Part shown: piece by piece, positions 54,616 to 63,633 of the stretch
How the letters are laid out: the number at the start of each line of letters is the position of its first letter
Position numbering within the stretch: the stretch's first letter is position 1
Assembly: GCF_900101595.1 (NCBI RefSeq)
Contig: NZ_FMYY01000005.1
Span: forward strand, 248,001 to 312,000
Reading direction: 5' to 3'
Source: Paenibacillus sp. cl123
Lineage (GTDB): Bacteria; Bacillota; Bacilli; Paenibacillales; NBRC-103111
DNA length: 64,000 bases
Made by a program: the position numbers and the translations under genes
The notes under the pieces: model-generated
What the model saw: only the letters and a program-made list of their open reading frames with translations
The model's database searches: none
What the model was told of the DNA's origin: nothing

Positions 54616-57600
54616 TTAATCAATAAAGCCGCAGCGTTCCAGAAACCGCTTCAGCATAACCGCGGCCTCGGCCCGGGTGGCTTGGGCTAACGCACCCAAG
54701 GAAGCTGAGGTCTGGCCTTGCAGGATGCCGGTCTCGACGGCTTGCGCCATCTCCGTTGTAGCCCACGGGCTGCCGCTGCTGTCGCCGAACTTGGCCAAAA
54801 CGGCTTGCGCCTGTTCGGCTGTTAGGGAAGCGGCGGGGCTGCCCGCAACATCGAGCGCCCGGATCAGCATAGCGGCAAGCTCTTCGCGGGTAACCGGTGC
54901 ATCCGGCCGGAACGTGCCGTCCGGATAACCGCCTGCGATTCCCGCCTGCACGGCCGTCGACACGGCTGAGGAGTACCAGTCGCCCGGCAGCACATCGCGG
55001 AAGGCGTTCTCTCCGGATAAGCTCAGCCCCAGGGAGCGGACGAGCAGGGAAGCCCATTCGGCCCGGGTAATGCTCCGGTCGGCTGCAAATGCGTCACTCG
55101 CCGCGCCGTCGACGATCAGCTTGCTTGCCAGAAGCTCGATATCGGCTTTGGCCCAGTGGTCGTGCATATCGCTAAACGTTCGCTCCAGCTCGATAACGGT
55201 GTAGATGCTGCTGCCGGTCCGCATAAACTCCGCCTTCCCGCCGTTGATCCGGCCGGGAACGAAGGAAAGACGCTGCGCCGCCTCATCGTATAAAGCAACG
55301 GCAGCCTTCGGGGAGACTGTCCCTTGCAGCGCAATCGTACGCTTGACATAGATGCCGCCGAAGTCGTCAAGCGGAATAACGCGTCCGTCCTCCGTCGTCG
55401 CAGCAAGCTTAAAGTCGATGGCCGGAGACAGCAGCTTGGCTCCGATAGCATCGGCTGCCGCTGCGACGGACTTTTGCCCGCTTGCCGCGGCGAGCTGGAT
55501 CGTGACACGGAATTTCAGCTTAGCCCCGTCAGTGCCCGGCAGGCCTGCCAGAGGCAATACCTTCAAGGGCAGGATGAAGTCGCCGAGGCTTGAAGAAATC
55601 GTAACGGATGCATCCGGGTTTCGGGCAGCGCCGGCAAGCGCCGCTGCCGGAAGAAGGACCGAATCCCCCGCCAGTTGGATACGCACTTGATTCGTAAGGC
55701 TCCATGCCTGCTTCAAGGCAGCTTCGTCAACGATACCGTCGGCCCCGATCGCCTGGAGGCTGCCGCCTGGAATCTGATTATGGCCGGGATTGCCCGGCAC
55801 ATGGGTTGGCGGAGCCGGCGTATCCGAGTCCGAATCTGAATCCGAATCCGAAGAGCCGCTCGTCCTTGAAGTCGTAAACCGGCCGGCAATCGTATCCTCC
55901 GCATACCCGTCGGCATTGTAGGCGCGGACTTCAACGCCGTAGCCCGTGTCCGGCCGAAGACCGGTAACGGTGTATACGGCATCCGTAATTCCCATGTACC
56001 AGCGGTCTCCTACGCGAATATCGTAACCCGCCGCGCCGGCGGCGGCGCTCCATCGCAGCATGGCTCCGGCTGAAGTGACTTGGCCCGAGGAGACGATCGC
56101 TTCTGCGGGCCATTGCGGCCGCACCGCCGGCTTCATAAGAATGACCAGCTCGTTGCCGGCAATCGACAGACTGACGGTTCCGCCCGAGGCGGCGTATACG
56201 GCCTCCGACTTCAGGTCCATCAGCTCCGTGTCCGATGCCAGACTCAGCTCTGCCGGGCTAGCGGCATGATTGATCACGGCGTAGGCTTCTCCGCCTGCCG
56301 ATGTGCGCAAGCGATAGGCGTCAACCGTCTCTACGGTCCCGAGCTTCTCCGTCGTCAATCCCTCCGCACCTTTGGCTTTAGGATAAAGCACAGTCAGGTA
56401 GTTCATATTCGGGCCGTTTGCGATGCGGATGTATGCCAGCTTTTTCTCGCCGTCTACGGAAGGCGTCATGTTGGTAGAGCGGCCCCATTCCTGCTTTATA
56501 GCCGGATTGGCGGGCTGGAGAACGGTTGTTTCCAAATCCATGCCATAGTGCCCTGTCGATTCGATCCGGTTGCCGTTAATCTCGGAAAGCTTGGTTGCCG
56601 CGACCGGCAAATTCCAGATCGTGCCGGAGGAGGCACCCTGGATTTGGTCCCGGATGATGAACGCTTCAAAGCCATTTTTTATATAAGCGATGCTGCGGGT
56701 GTGGGAGCCCGTCGAGCCTCCGTTAGGATCAGCTATCTGCAAAGACATCATATCCAAATGGCTGTTGGTCGCGAAGGCGTGATTAGTGCTCACCGCCGGC
56801 GTATTCAAATATCCGGAATTATCGGTCTTGCGAAACTGAACCGTCGCATGGGTGGACGATCCCCGGTACCAGCCGGTGGAGCCGGCAAAGTAGCTTTCGA
56901 TTCCCGGGTCCAGCACAAGCGGCGTACTGCCTGCATACAAGGTAAAGCTGCCCTGATCGTAATGCCCGTGACCGAGCGGCGCCGTGTTAGCCATCACGGA
57001 CATGAAAGTATCCTTCGGCGTGCCAGAGTGGTTGCGGAACATGACCAGTCCGACGCCCTTGTACATATCCGTAGACGACAGCTTGAACGGCACGTAAGCC
57101 GGTGTCCGGCCGACTGGCGTGAAGAAGCTTTCCAGCAGGATGGTTTCCGCTCCATTGGCAGGCAGTCTGCTGCCCGCCTTCACCCAGGTCTGATACATTT
57201 TCGAGGCCAACGCCTCGTTGGATCGGGCTACCTCGTCATAATAAACGCCCAGCAAAGCGAACTCGTTGCCGAAGGTCATCACATCATCGCCGAAGATCGG
57301 CGAGTTAATGTAGCCGTCCGCATACGCATACGGCGGCGTTTGCACATCCGTATTGTACTGAAACATCTTCACCAGCTTCGGCAGGGCGAACCAATCCTCT
57401 CCGGTCTGGTTGCGCAGCGACTTGGCATAAGCGGCAAAGCGCTGCAGGACGGCCACATGGTAACGGATCGATTCCGGCCATTCTCCTTCTTGTCCGACCG
57501 CGTATTGCAGCTGCGCTTTGATCAGCTTGTTTGCATTGGCGATCAATTGCTTGCTGTTGTCGAGCTCGGGGTAGACCATGGACAGCATGCTTGCCCCAAG

Positions 57601-60600
57601 CACGGCGTCGGATTCCCAGTTGCTCGCCCCCAGCTGAACGCTGTAATCATCCAGCTCATGGCGGTCCCGGGCGTCATTCAAAAACAGATTCATATAGTTG
57701 AGCTTGCCGATCAAATCCTGGTACTCCTCGTCCGAGTATACACCGGAGTCCTTGATAAAGGTGAGGGCGGAAGCGACGATGGAAGCGACTCGGCCGCCCT
57801 GCACTTTTCCGTAAGCATCGATGTTATCAGGTCTGGAATCGTTGACCAGCCAATGCTCGGCGCCCTGCAGGAAGTCGTTGAGTCTTAAGTAAATCCGCTC
57901 CTTCGCTTTTTGCGCATAGGCTAAATCTCCCGTAACCGCGTACACCAAGGCGTCGGCTTGAACGCTCAAATTGCTCGGCGGGGCGATCGTCGATTTCCGG
58001 TTGTTGACCAGCTCCACTGAACCAAGCGCCGTTCCGTTCGCATTCTTATACGTGATGACCGCTTTGACTCCGTTCTTCAGCTTGCCGTCGATCTTGGCGG
58101 CAAAGGTTAGCGTATGCGCCACATTGGCGGCAACGGCAATGTGTTGGCCGGAGGCCCAGGCGCCCTGGTCATTAGCCGTAGGATTCTCGATGTAGATCGA
58201 GCGTCGGCCCGCGTCGGCGTAATTGGTCCGGTTCTCCCAGGCGAGCACCGGATTTCCCTTGACGGCCGTCGGCGTCCAATGATCGGGAAGCTGGCCGCCA
58301 TCCTCGAAGCCGGCGTTCCAAATATCCAGATCAGCCGTGTCTGCTGGTGAGATTTTTACGCTATCGATCCAGGCATGGCCGAGACCCGATGCCTCGTTAT
58401 CCGCCGAATCCAGCATAAACTGCAGCCCGATAGAAGCGGTGCCGGAAGGCGGCGTAAAGTTCAAGGTCGTCGAATTGCTCCACAGCTTATATTCCGCGTT
58501 CAAAGCCTCATAGTTCACATCATCTTGCAGGAACCGCTTCTGGGCGATCAGATCCTGCAGGGTCTGTTCGTCCGATAGTTGTTTGGCTTCCTCGTATTTG
58601 GCCTTCAGGTCAGGGCTTACCTTGATGTTGGCCCGCAGCTGCTCCAGCCCTTCATTCGTAAAGTACAGGGTGGCTTCCGTTCCGGATTCGCTTCGGAGCA
58701 CCTGGGCGTCCCGCATCGCTTTCATGGCGTCATATACGCGGACAAGCGCAGCACCGACGGCCTCTACCGGGCCTTCTTGCCTGGCGGCGGAAGCCTCGGC
58801 GACGGCAAGCCTCAGCTCATCCATGGCCGCTGGCGGGTACTGCCAGGCTTGCTTGCCTGCTTCGCCCTGATCCAGCAGGTCGTTGGCGGCGCGAATGATC
58901 CGCTCGTATTTGTCCTGCAGCTTAGCGTCGACGATCTGATTCAGGCTCAGCTCCAAGTAAGGACGCTTATCGGCAGCCGTCGTCTCCTTGGCGTAAATTT
59001 CCGATGCATAGCGGGTGCCTGCCGCATTGCTGAAGCTTAGCGTGAGCAGCTTATCTCCGAGAAGCTCGGCTTGGACGGGCACGGTCAGATCAACGGCTCC
59101 GGTTCCGGCGGCGTCCTTGGCGCCCAAGGTGAAGGTATTCACGACCGGTCCGAGCGCCGGCTCTCCCGAGGACGGATAGAGAAGCGTGCTTTCCGACCAA
59201 GAGTCGTCCGCCCCGTAATGAACCTCTGTCACATTGCGGTCCGTCTTCCAATTGGTCACGCGCAGCTCCGCCTTGTTCACTTGTCCGGAAACGTTGGACA
59301 GGTCGAATTTCATATAGGCGGTGCGGCCTTCGCCATAGATCAAAGTGCCGCCGTTATGCGGTTTATTTTTCTCGCTTGTCCAGACGAAAGCGTCGTCCGC
59401 CGGCGTCAGCTGAATGGTGGCATAGGTGCCGGACAATATATGACTGCTCGGGTACCACGCGATAAGCTCCTTCAGCCCGTATTTGTTCGAATAGGGGTGG
59501 GACGCTCTGGAGTAATGCTCGATGGCATATCGGATGTCCTCGTCCTGGCGAGGCGAATAGAACGCTCTGTGACGAACGAAGGGCAGCTTATAGCTGCCGT
59601 CCAGCACGGACCGGGCGTGGGCAATCTGATCGGCCACCGCTGTTTTGGAGGCTTCGGTGTACATCTCCGGCTCGATGAGCAGCATCGTCTCCGCTTCCCA
59701 TATCAGCGCGTGAAGCGTCTGACGGTATTCGGAAAATTCCAGCTTGTTGGCCTTGGCGTCTACAACGCGGTCGGACGTTATTGTGCTCTTGTGATAGGCG
59801 GAGCCTGCTTCGCGAAGCTGCCTGAGCGCGAGCTTCAAATCTCCCGCAGGATTGGCCAGAGCCGAACGGGCCGCCTGAATCTTAGAAGCAAACAGCTCTC
59901 GGGCTGCCTGAGCGACCTGGCCTGGCCCGGTCCCGACGCTGTACTCGCCGAGCAGCAGCTCCGCTTTGTCGAGCAGGGCCGTCATACTGCTCTCCAGCGC
60001 CGGCGTGCGCAGCGAAAGCTTCGGTACGAGCATTTGGATCTGGGCCGAATCGGCGGCCGTTCCATACTGAATGGTTGCATGCATGTTGACATTCGCATCC
60101 GTCCCGTCAGCGGCAGGGCGGTGGACCGCTCCCGTATCGGAGATCGTGTCCGGCCGGTCCGAGGTCCATGTGACGGTGGAGAAGCCGTAAGAGCCGATCG
60201 TCTGCAAATACACGTCCTCATACACCGTCATGTTGTTGTATTTGGCGATGAGCAGCTCCTTGTCCCTGGCCACGCGCTGCGCATCGGTGGGTGTTGGCAG
60301 CTTTTGGACCGTCACATTCATTATAGCGGTGTCGGATGTGTCCCCGTGGGCGAGGACCGCCGTTAGCGTAACCGGGATATCGGCTTCGGTATATGCCGGC
60401 CGGATCACTTCTCCCGTGCCGCTGATGACGGAGGGCTTGTCGGAGGTCCAGACGATGGAGGTGTTAAAGGGACCTTCCGCCGGCAAGGTCAGATTGGCCG
60501 TCACGGTCTTGTTATGGAATTGACCAAGCAGCGCCGCTTTATCGGCGGCTACACGCTCTGCACTCGTTAACGCTTTCAAAACCGACACTTCCAGCACCGG

Positions 60601-61182
60601 TCTCCAGGCGGCGGTCGCATGTTCCTTGGATGCCAGATCCGCGCCCGGGCTTGCGCTTATGTTATCCCGCCTGAAGACGAGCGTTAACGCTTGATCTCCT
60701 GAGACTTCGGCTTTGACCGCATCCGTAACAAGCACCGGAATCATCGTTCCGGCTCCGCCGCTTGCCGTACCGGTAGCGATCGCATTTTCTGCAGGCGGGT
60801 CCTGGGGACGATTGGCGTAGGTGACTGTATTCTCCGACCAATTGTCGTATACGCTGCGGTATACCGTGTAATTGGCCGCATTTGTGTTCGTTTTGTACAA
60901 CTTTAATGTAGCGCTTTCAATAGGGTCGGTAATGCCGCTTAAATCGAATTTCATCATAAACTGCCGGTTAGCTCCCAAGATCAACGTACCGCTTGGCGAT
61001 GTGGCGCCGGTGTTGGCTGCGTTTATGCTGGCGTCGTCCGTGGGGCTCAGCTTGAGCACAACCGTACTGAGCGATCCATCCTCCTCGGCATAGCCCGGGG
61101 ACGAGATTCCTGCCGCTAAGCTGAGCATCATGCTCAACACGATCATGCAGGATATGCGCTTGTTCCAAAGTCTACCAAACAT
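54616..61182 (-). CDS. Giant S-layer-anchored multidomain polysaccharide lyase (heparinase II/III-like)
   Basis: 2188 residues on the minus strand. A signal peptide (1-32) precedes a CBM96/DNRLRE-type module (about 37-205), two atrophied bacterial Ig-like repeats (about 214-385), a helical linker, a second DNRLRE-type module (about 590-750), another helical stretch, a carbohydrate-binding-like beta-sandwich (about 950-1060), an alpha/alpha-toroid (about 1064-1330), and a heparinase II/III-type domain with LGHGHYDQGSF (His1405, His1407, Asp1409). Then come an FN3 domain (about 1690-1770), a Ser-Asp linker near 1780, a beta domain and three SLH domains (about 2001, 2060 and 2131 onward). SLH domains bind pyruvylated wall polymer, so the enzyme works at the cell surface and is the only clearly secreted degrader of the locus. 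Confidence 0.85.
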   Translation of the reverse strand: MFGRLWNKRISCMIVLSMMLSLAAGISSPGYAEEDGSLSTVVLKLSPTDDASINAANTGATSPSGTLILGANRQFMMKFDLSGITDPIESATLKLYKTNTNAANYTVYRSVYDNWSENTVTYANRPQDPPAENAIATGTASGGAGTMIPVLVTDAVKAEVSGDQALTLVFRRDNISASPGADLASKEHATAAWRPVLEVSVLKALTSAERVAADKAALLGQFHNKTVTANLTLPAEGPFNTSIVWTSDKPSVISGTGEVIRPAYTEADIPVTLTAVLAHGDTSDTAIMNVTVQKLPTPTDAQRVARDKELLIAKYNNMTVYEDVYLQTIGSYGFSTVTWTSDRPDTISDTGAVHRPAADGTDANVNMHATIQYGTAADSAQIQMLVPKLSLRTPALESSMTALLDKAELLLGEYSVGTGPGQVAQAARELFASKIQAARSALANPAGDLKLALRQLREAGSAYHKSTITSDRVVDAKANKLEFSEYRQTLHALIWEAETMLLIEPEMYTEASKTAVADQIAHARSVLDGSYKLPFVRHRAFYSPRQDEDIRYAIEHYSRASHPYSNKYGLKELIAWYPSSHILSGTYATIQLTPADDAFVWTSEKNKPHNGGTLIYGEGRTAYMKFDLSNVSGQVNKAELRVTNWKTDRNVTEVHYGADDSWSESTLLYPSSGEPALGPVVNTFTLGAKDAAGTGAVDLTVPVQAELLGDKLLTLSFSNAAGTRYASEIYAKETTAADKRPYLELSLNQIVDAKLQDKYERIIRAANDLLDQGEAGKQAWQYPPAAMDELRLAVAEASAARQEGPVEAVGAALVRVYDAMKAMRDAQVLRSESGTEATLYFTNEGLEQLRANIKVSPDLKAKYEEAKQLSDEQTLQDLIAQKRFLQDDVNYEALNAEYKLWSNSTTLNFTPPSGTASIGLQFMLDSADNEASGLGHAWIDSVKISPADTADLDIWNAGFEDGGQLPDHWTPTAVKGNPVLAWENRTNYADAGRRSIYIENPTANDQGAWASGQHIAVAANVAHTLTFAAKIDGKLKNGVKAVITYKNANGTALGSVELVNNRKSTIAPPSNLSVQADALVYAVTGDLAYAQKAKERIYLRLNDFLQGAEHWLVNDSRPDNIDAYGKVQGGRVASIVASALTFIKDSGVYSDEEYQDLIGKLNYMNLFLNDARDRHELDDYSVQLGASNWESDAVLGASMLSMVYPELDNSKQLIANANKLIKAQLQYAVGQEGEWPESIRYHVAVLQRFAAYAKSLRNQTGEDWFALPKLVKMFQYNTDVQTPPYAYADGYINSPIFGDDVMTFGNEFALLGVYYDEVARSNEALASKMYQTWVKAGSRLPANGAETILLESFFTPVGRTPAYVPFKLSSTDMYKGVGLVMFRNHSGTPKDTFMSVMANTAPLGHGHYDQGSFTLYAGSTPLVLDPGIESYFAGSTGWYRGSSTHATVQFRKTDNSGYLNTPAVSTNHAFATNSHLDMMSLQIADPNGGSTGSHTRSIAYIKNGFEAFIIRDQIQGASSGTIWNLPVAATKLSEINGNRIESTGHYGMDLETTVLQPANPAIKQEWGRSTNMTPSVDGEKKLAYIRIANGPNMNYLTVLYPKAKGAEGLTTEKLGTVETVDAYRLRTSAGGEAYAVINHAASPAELSLASDTELMDLKSEAVYAASGGTVSLSIAGNELVILMKPAVRPQWPAEAIVSSGQVTSAGAMLRWSAAAGAAGYDIRVGDRWYMGITDAVYTVTGLRPDTGYGVEVRAYNADGYAEDTIAGRFTTSRTSGSSDSDSDSDSDTPAPPTHVPGNPGHNQIPGGSLQAIGADGIVDEAALKQAWSLTNQVRIQLAGDSVLLPAAALAGAARNPDASVTISSSLGDFILPLKVLPLAGLPGTDGAKLKFRVTIQLAAASGQKSVAAAADAIGAKLLSPAIDFKLAATTEDGRVIPLDDFGGIYVKRTIALQGTVSPKAAVALYDEAAQRLSFVPGRINGGKAEFMRTGSSIYTVIELERTFSDMHDHWAKADIELLASKLIVDGAASDAFAADRSITRAEWASLLVRSLGLSLSGENAFRDVLPGDWYSSAVSTAVQAGIAGGYPDGTFRPDAPVTREELAAMLIRALDVAGSPAASLTAEQAQAVLAKFGDSSGSPWATTEMAQAVETGILQGQTSASLGALAQATRAEAAVMLKRFLERCGFID

Positions 61183-61264
61183 GTTCTGACATACCTCCGG
61201 TATATTAGATTGTGCGGGTTAACGTCCGTAGGATTGATAAAGCGCTTTCAACTCCCGCCAGCAC

Positions 61265-61318
61265 ACTATATCACAAAGAAATATGCGGTTTTTTAAGGTG
61301 AACATGCGTTTTTTTTAG
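61265..61318 (-). promoter_or_regulatory. 21-bp-period operator and promoter of the SLH lyase gene
   Basis: On the minus strand CTAAAAAAAACGCAT (61318-61304) and CTTAAAAAACCGCAT (61297-61283) are direct repeats 21 bp apart. The second copy is identical over 15 bp to 41083-41097. A possible -10 box TATAGT (61270-61265) begins 12 bp after it, 5 bp closer than at the other two promoters. Confidence 0.6.
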
Positions 61319-61409
61319 ATCGTGAAATTTTGGGTATTTCCGTTACTCTATCCTCTTATTTTGAGGGATTCGTTAGTTTTTAGGGGATAAGCAGGTAGCT
61401 TGAAAGACA

Positions 61410-61460
61410 AAGGCGATATTTTTGCTTGCGTACGCAGGCACGAATACCGCCTTTTGTTTT
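61410..61460 (-). terminator. Hairpin after the AraC gene
   Basis: A large imperfect stem: AAAGGCG near 61409 pairs with CGCCTTT near 61448, around an inner TGCTTGCG-TACG-CAGGCA hairpin. Read on the minus strand it follows the AraC gene and is trailed by TGTCTTTC. Confidence 0.5.
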
Positions 61461-61481
61461 GTTAGGCATCGAAGTGGAATC

Positions 61482-62378
61482 TCAGGAATAAAAGCTTGGC
61501 TTATCGTGCCTGATCAAGTCCTTAAGCTGCCGCTCCCGGTATTCTCTGGGCGTCATGCCGCGTATGCGCAGGAAGGCGCGGGAGAACGTCGGGAACGAGG
61601 AGAAGCCGGATTCGTACGCCACCTGAGAGATAGGCAGATCGGAGGAAAGGAGCAGGCTGCACGCATGGCGAACGCGCAGCTCATGCAGCAGATCTACGAA
61701 GTGGATGCCGAAGGTTTCTCCGAACTGCTTGCTGAGCCGGGTTGGGTGGATCTGAAACCGCTCGGACAAGGCGCCCAAGGATAAAGCATCCAAGTAGTGC
61801 TCATATACGTACTGGACAACCGGCCATATGCTTTTCGCAGCGCGGGAGGGCGGCTGCGGCTGACTGGCCGGTGCGTGTGCTCCGCTGCTGCGGACATACA
61901 GCGATAGCGCCTCGAGCAGCAAAGCCCTAAGCATAATCGGCCTCCAGGCAAGCGCCCCTTCATGCTCCCGGTAGAGTCTCTCCCACAAGGCCAGCCCTTC
62001 GGAATAGGCCTCGCCTTGCAGCTGGGTATAGGCCGGCTGGGAGCTGTTTTTTCCCAGTATGATATCCTTCAAGCCCCAGGCGGCTTCCGGACCGGCGGTC
62101 AACAGCCTCATATCGAAATTGCAGATGAACATGACGAGCGATTCTCCCGCCCGCGCTCGGTACTCGTGAATCTGGTACGGCAGCAGGAGAACCATGGAGC
62201 CGGGCAGCAGCTCATGCTCGGTCCCGTTGATGCGCTCCGTGCCCGTCCCTTCCAGCACCAAGGAGAATTCGATGAAATCGTGACGATGCGAGGACACGGA
62301 GGTATATGTTTTCTTCTTCATATGAAAGGGAAAATCGGAATCGATATTAGGGAATTCGAACATATATTGCGGATACAT
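61482..62378 (-). CDS. AraC-family transcriptional regulator
   Basis: 298 residues. An N-terminal cupin (about 1-140, SSHRHDFIEFSLVLEGTG and GSMVLLLPYQIHEYR) binds a small ligand; the C-terminal double helix-turn-helix (about 195-290) reads LGALSERFQIHPTRLSKQFGETFGI and ISQVAYESGFSSFPTFSRAFLRI. It is divergent from the aldolase gene and probably controls it through the direct repeats at 62433-62466. Confidence 0.9.
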   Translation of the reverse strand: MYPQYMFEFPNIDSDFPFHMKKKTYTSVSSHRHDFIEFSLVLEGTGTERINGTEHELLPGSMVLLLPYQIHEYRARAGESLVMFICNFDMRLLTAGPEAAWGLKDIILGKNSSQPAYTQLQGEAYSEGLALWERLYREHEGALAWRPIMLRALLLEALSLYVRSSGAHAPASQPQPPSRAAKSIWPVVQYVYEHYLDALSLGALSERFQIHPTRLSKQFGETFGIHFVDLLHELRVRHACSLLLSSDLPISQVAYESGFSSFPTFSRAFLRIRGMTPREYRERQLKDLIRHDKPSFYS

Positions 62379-62432
62379 CCTGAGCCTTCGCCTCCTTATC
62401 GGTACAGCTTCATTATACGGGGATTGATTTCG

Positions 62433-62493
62433 TAAAGAAATGAAAGCTTTAATAAAAAAATGAAAGATGTACGCCTCTCCCGAAAGGTAAAAT
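62433..62493 (+). promoter_or_regulatory. Direct repeats and promoter upstream of the aldolase gene
   Basis: TAAAGAAATGAAAG (62433-62446) and TAAAAAAATGAAAG (62453-62466) match at 13 of 14 positions and are 20 bp apart. TAAAAT at 62488-62493 is a likely -10 box. The motif differs from the 21-bp-period operator, suggesting a separate AraC regulator. Confidence 0.55.
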
Positions 62494-62542
62494 ATGTATG
62501 AGCTTCATATTCTACAAGCGACACTGGGAGAGGACGATCCTT

Positions 62543-63478
62543 ATGGACAAAACAACAATAAACCGCGAATCGTTTCGCGGCATCTTTACCGCCCTGCTGA
62601 CACCGATGATGGAGAATGGGGCGATCGACTTCGAATCGCTGGACCGATTGGTCGAGCATCAGATCTCGCAGGGCATTCAGGGATTTTATGTAGGCGGAAG
62701 CACAGGGGAAGGATTTATTCTGACAAGCGAAGAGCGGCAGCAGCTACTGGAGGCCGTCCTGAGGCGGGCGAAGGGGCGCGTCTCGGTTATCGCGCATATC
62801 GGCTGCATCAGCACGATGGAGTCGATCCGGCTGGCGAAGCACGCGGAGTTTCATGGAGCCGATGCGGTATCGGCGGTCGTTCCGTTTTATTATAAAATTT
62901 CAATGAAGGAAATTCGCGAGCACTACGAAGCCATCATGGAGGCTGTTTCCCTGCCGATGCTTATCTATCATTTCCCCGGCGCTACGGGAGTCAGTCTGTC
63001 CATGGACTTCTATGAGCTGATGAGCCGGCATCCCCGGTGTATCGGCGTGAAGTTCACTTCGCTGAATCTGTTTGAGATGCAGCAGATTCGCGCGCGCTGC
63101 GGCGAGGAGTTCCTGATCTATAACGGACACGACGAGGTATACATCGGCGGCGCTTACACCGGTTCGGACGGCGCTATCGGCAGCACCTACAACATGATGC
63201 CGGGCTTGTTCGTGAAGATGTATGAGCTTGTTTCGACGGAGGAGACGCCTCGGATGGCTTCCCTGCAGGCGATGCAGGCGGAAGCGAATGCCGTGATTGC
63301 GCACATGATTCAATATGATGTGATCGCCTATGAGAAATATGTGCTTTATCTGCAGGGCGTTTTGCAGACGCCTGCGGTACGGCAGCCGCTTAAGCAATTT
63401 ACGTCGGAGGAGCGCCGCCAGATTGAAGCTTTCTATGATCAGAGCGAGGTGCTTCGGCGTTACCGGAGCTCGCTGTGA
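62543..63478 (+). CDS. N-acetylneuraminate-lyase-like aldolase (DapA/NanA superfamily)
   Basis: 311 residues, a class I aldolase barrel. GGSTGEGF binds the pyruvate carboxylate; Tyr142 (LIYHFPG) and the Schiff-base Lys170 (IGVKFTS) are 28 residues apart, the same spacing as in NanA. YNGHDEVY matches the NAL-type Asp-Glu pair that contacts the glycerol side of sialic acid, which dihydrodipicolinate synthases lack. Relatives also split 2-keto-3-deoxygluconate, which would fit a locus full of uronate lyases. ATG 62543 follows GAGAGG; the frame opens at 62498. The next gene is a binding lipoprotein. Confidence 0.82.
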   Translation: MDKTTINRESFRGIFTALLTPMMENGAIDFESLDRLVEHQISQGIQGFYVGGSTGEGFILTSEERQQLLEAVLRRAKGRVSVIAHIGCISTMESIRLAKHAEFHGADAVSAVVPFYYKISMKEIREHYEAIMEAVSLPMLIYHFPGATGVSLSMDFYELMSRHPRCIGVKFTSLNLFEMQQIRARCGEEFLIYNGHDEVYIGGAYTGSDGAIGSTYNMMPGLFVKMYELVSTEETPRMASLQAMQAEANAVIAHMIQYDVIAYEKYVLYLQGVLQTPAVRQPLKQFTSEERRQIEAFYDQSEVLRRYRSSL

Positions 63479-63482
63479 CGGA

Positions 63483-63516
63483 AGACCCGTCTCCCGAGCC
63501 TTCGGGTCTGCGGTTA
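63483..63516 (+). terminator. Likely terminator after the aldolase gene
   Basis: AGACCCG (63483-63489) pairs with CGGGTCT (63503-63509); a weak T-rich stretch, GGTTAATTTTAT, follows. Confidence 0.5.
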
Positions 63517-63572
63517 ATTTTATCATATAAAAGGCTAATTTCGGCATGTTACCGGCGCTCTCTCCGGTACTT

Positions 63573-63594
63573 TATAATGTGATTAACCAATCAC
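63573..63594 (+). promoter_or_regulatory. -10 box with adjoining palindrome
   Basis: TATAAT at 63573-63578 is followed at once by GTGATT (63579-63584) and AATCAC (63589-63594), perfect inverted arms around AACC. This is a candidate promoter and operator for the downstream binding-protein gene. No good -35 box was seen. Confidence 0.5.
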
Positions 63595-63633
63595 GACAAG
63601 TGATGGAGAACCTAATAACGCTGGGGTGACAGG

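Noticed and set aside
55836-55856. Short GA/TC-rich repeat as a microsatellite of regulatory interest
   Set aside because: It encodes the Ser-Asp linker before the last domains of the SLH protein and needs no other explanation.
56080-57888. 602-codon plus-strand open frame within the SLH lyase gene
   Set aside because: The minus-strand gene has a continuous domain architecture across it; the plus-strand translation has no motif.
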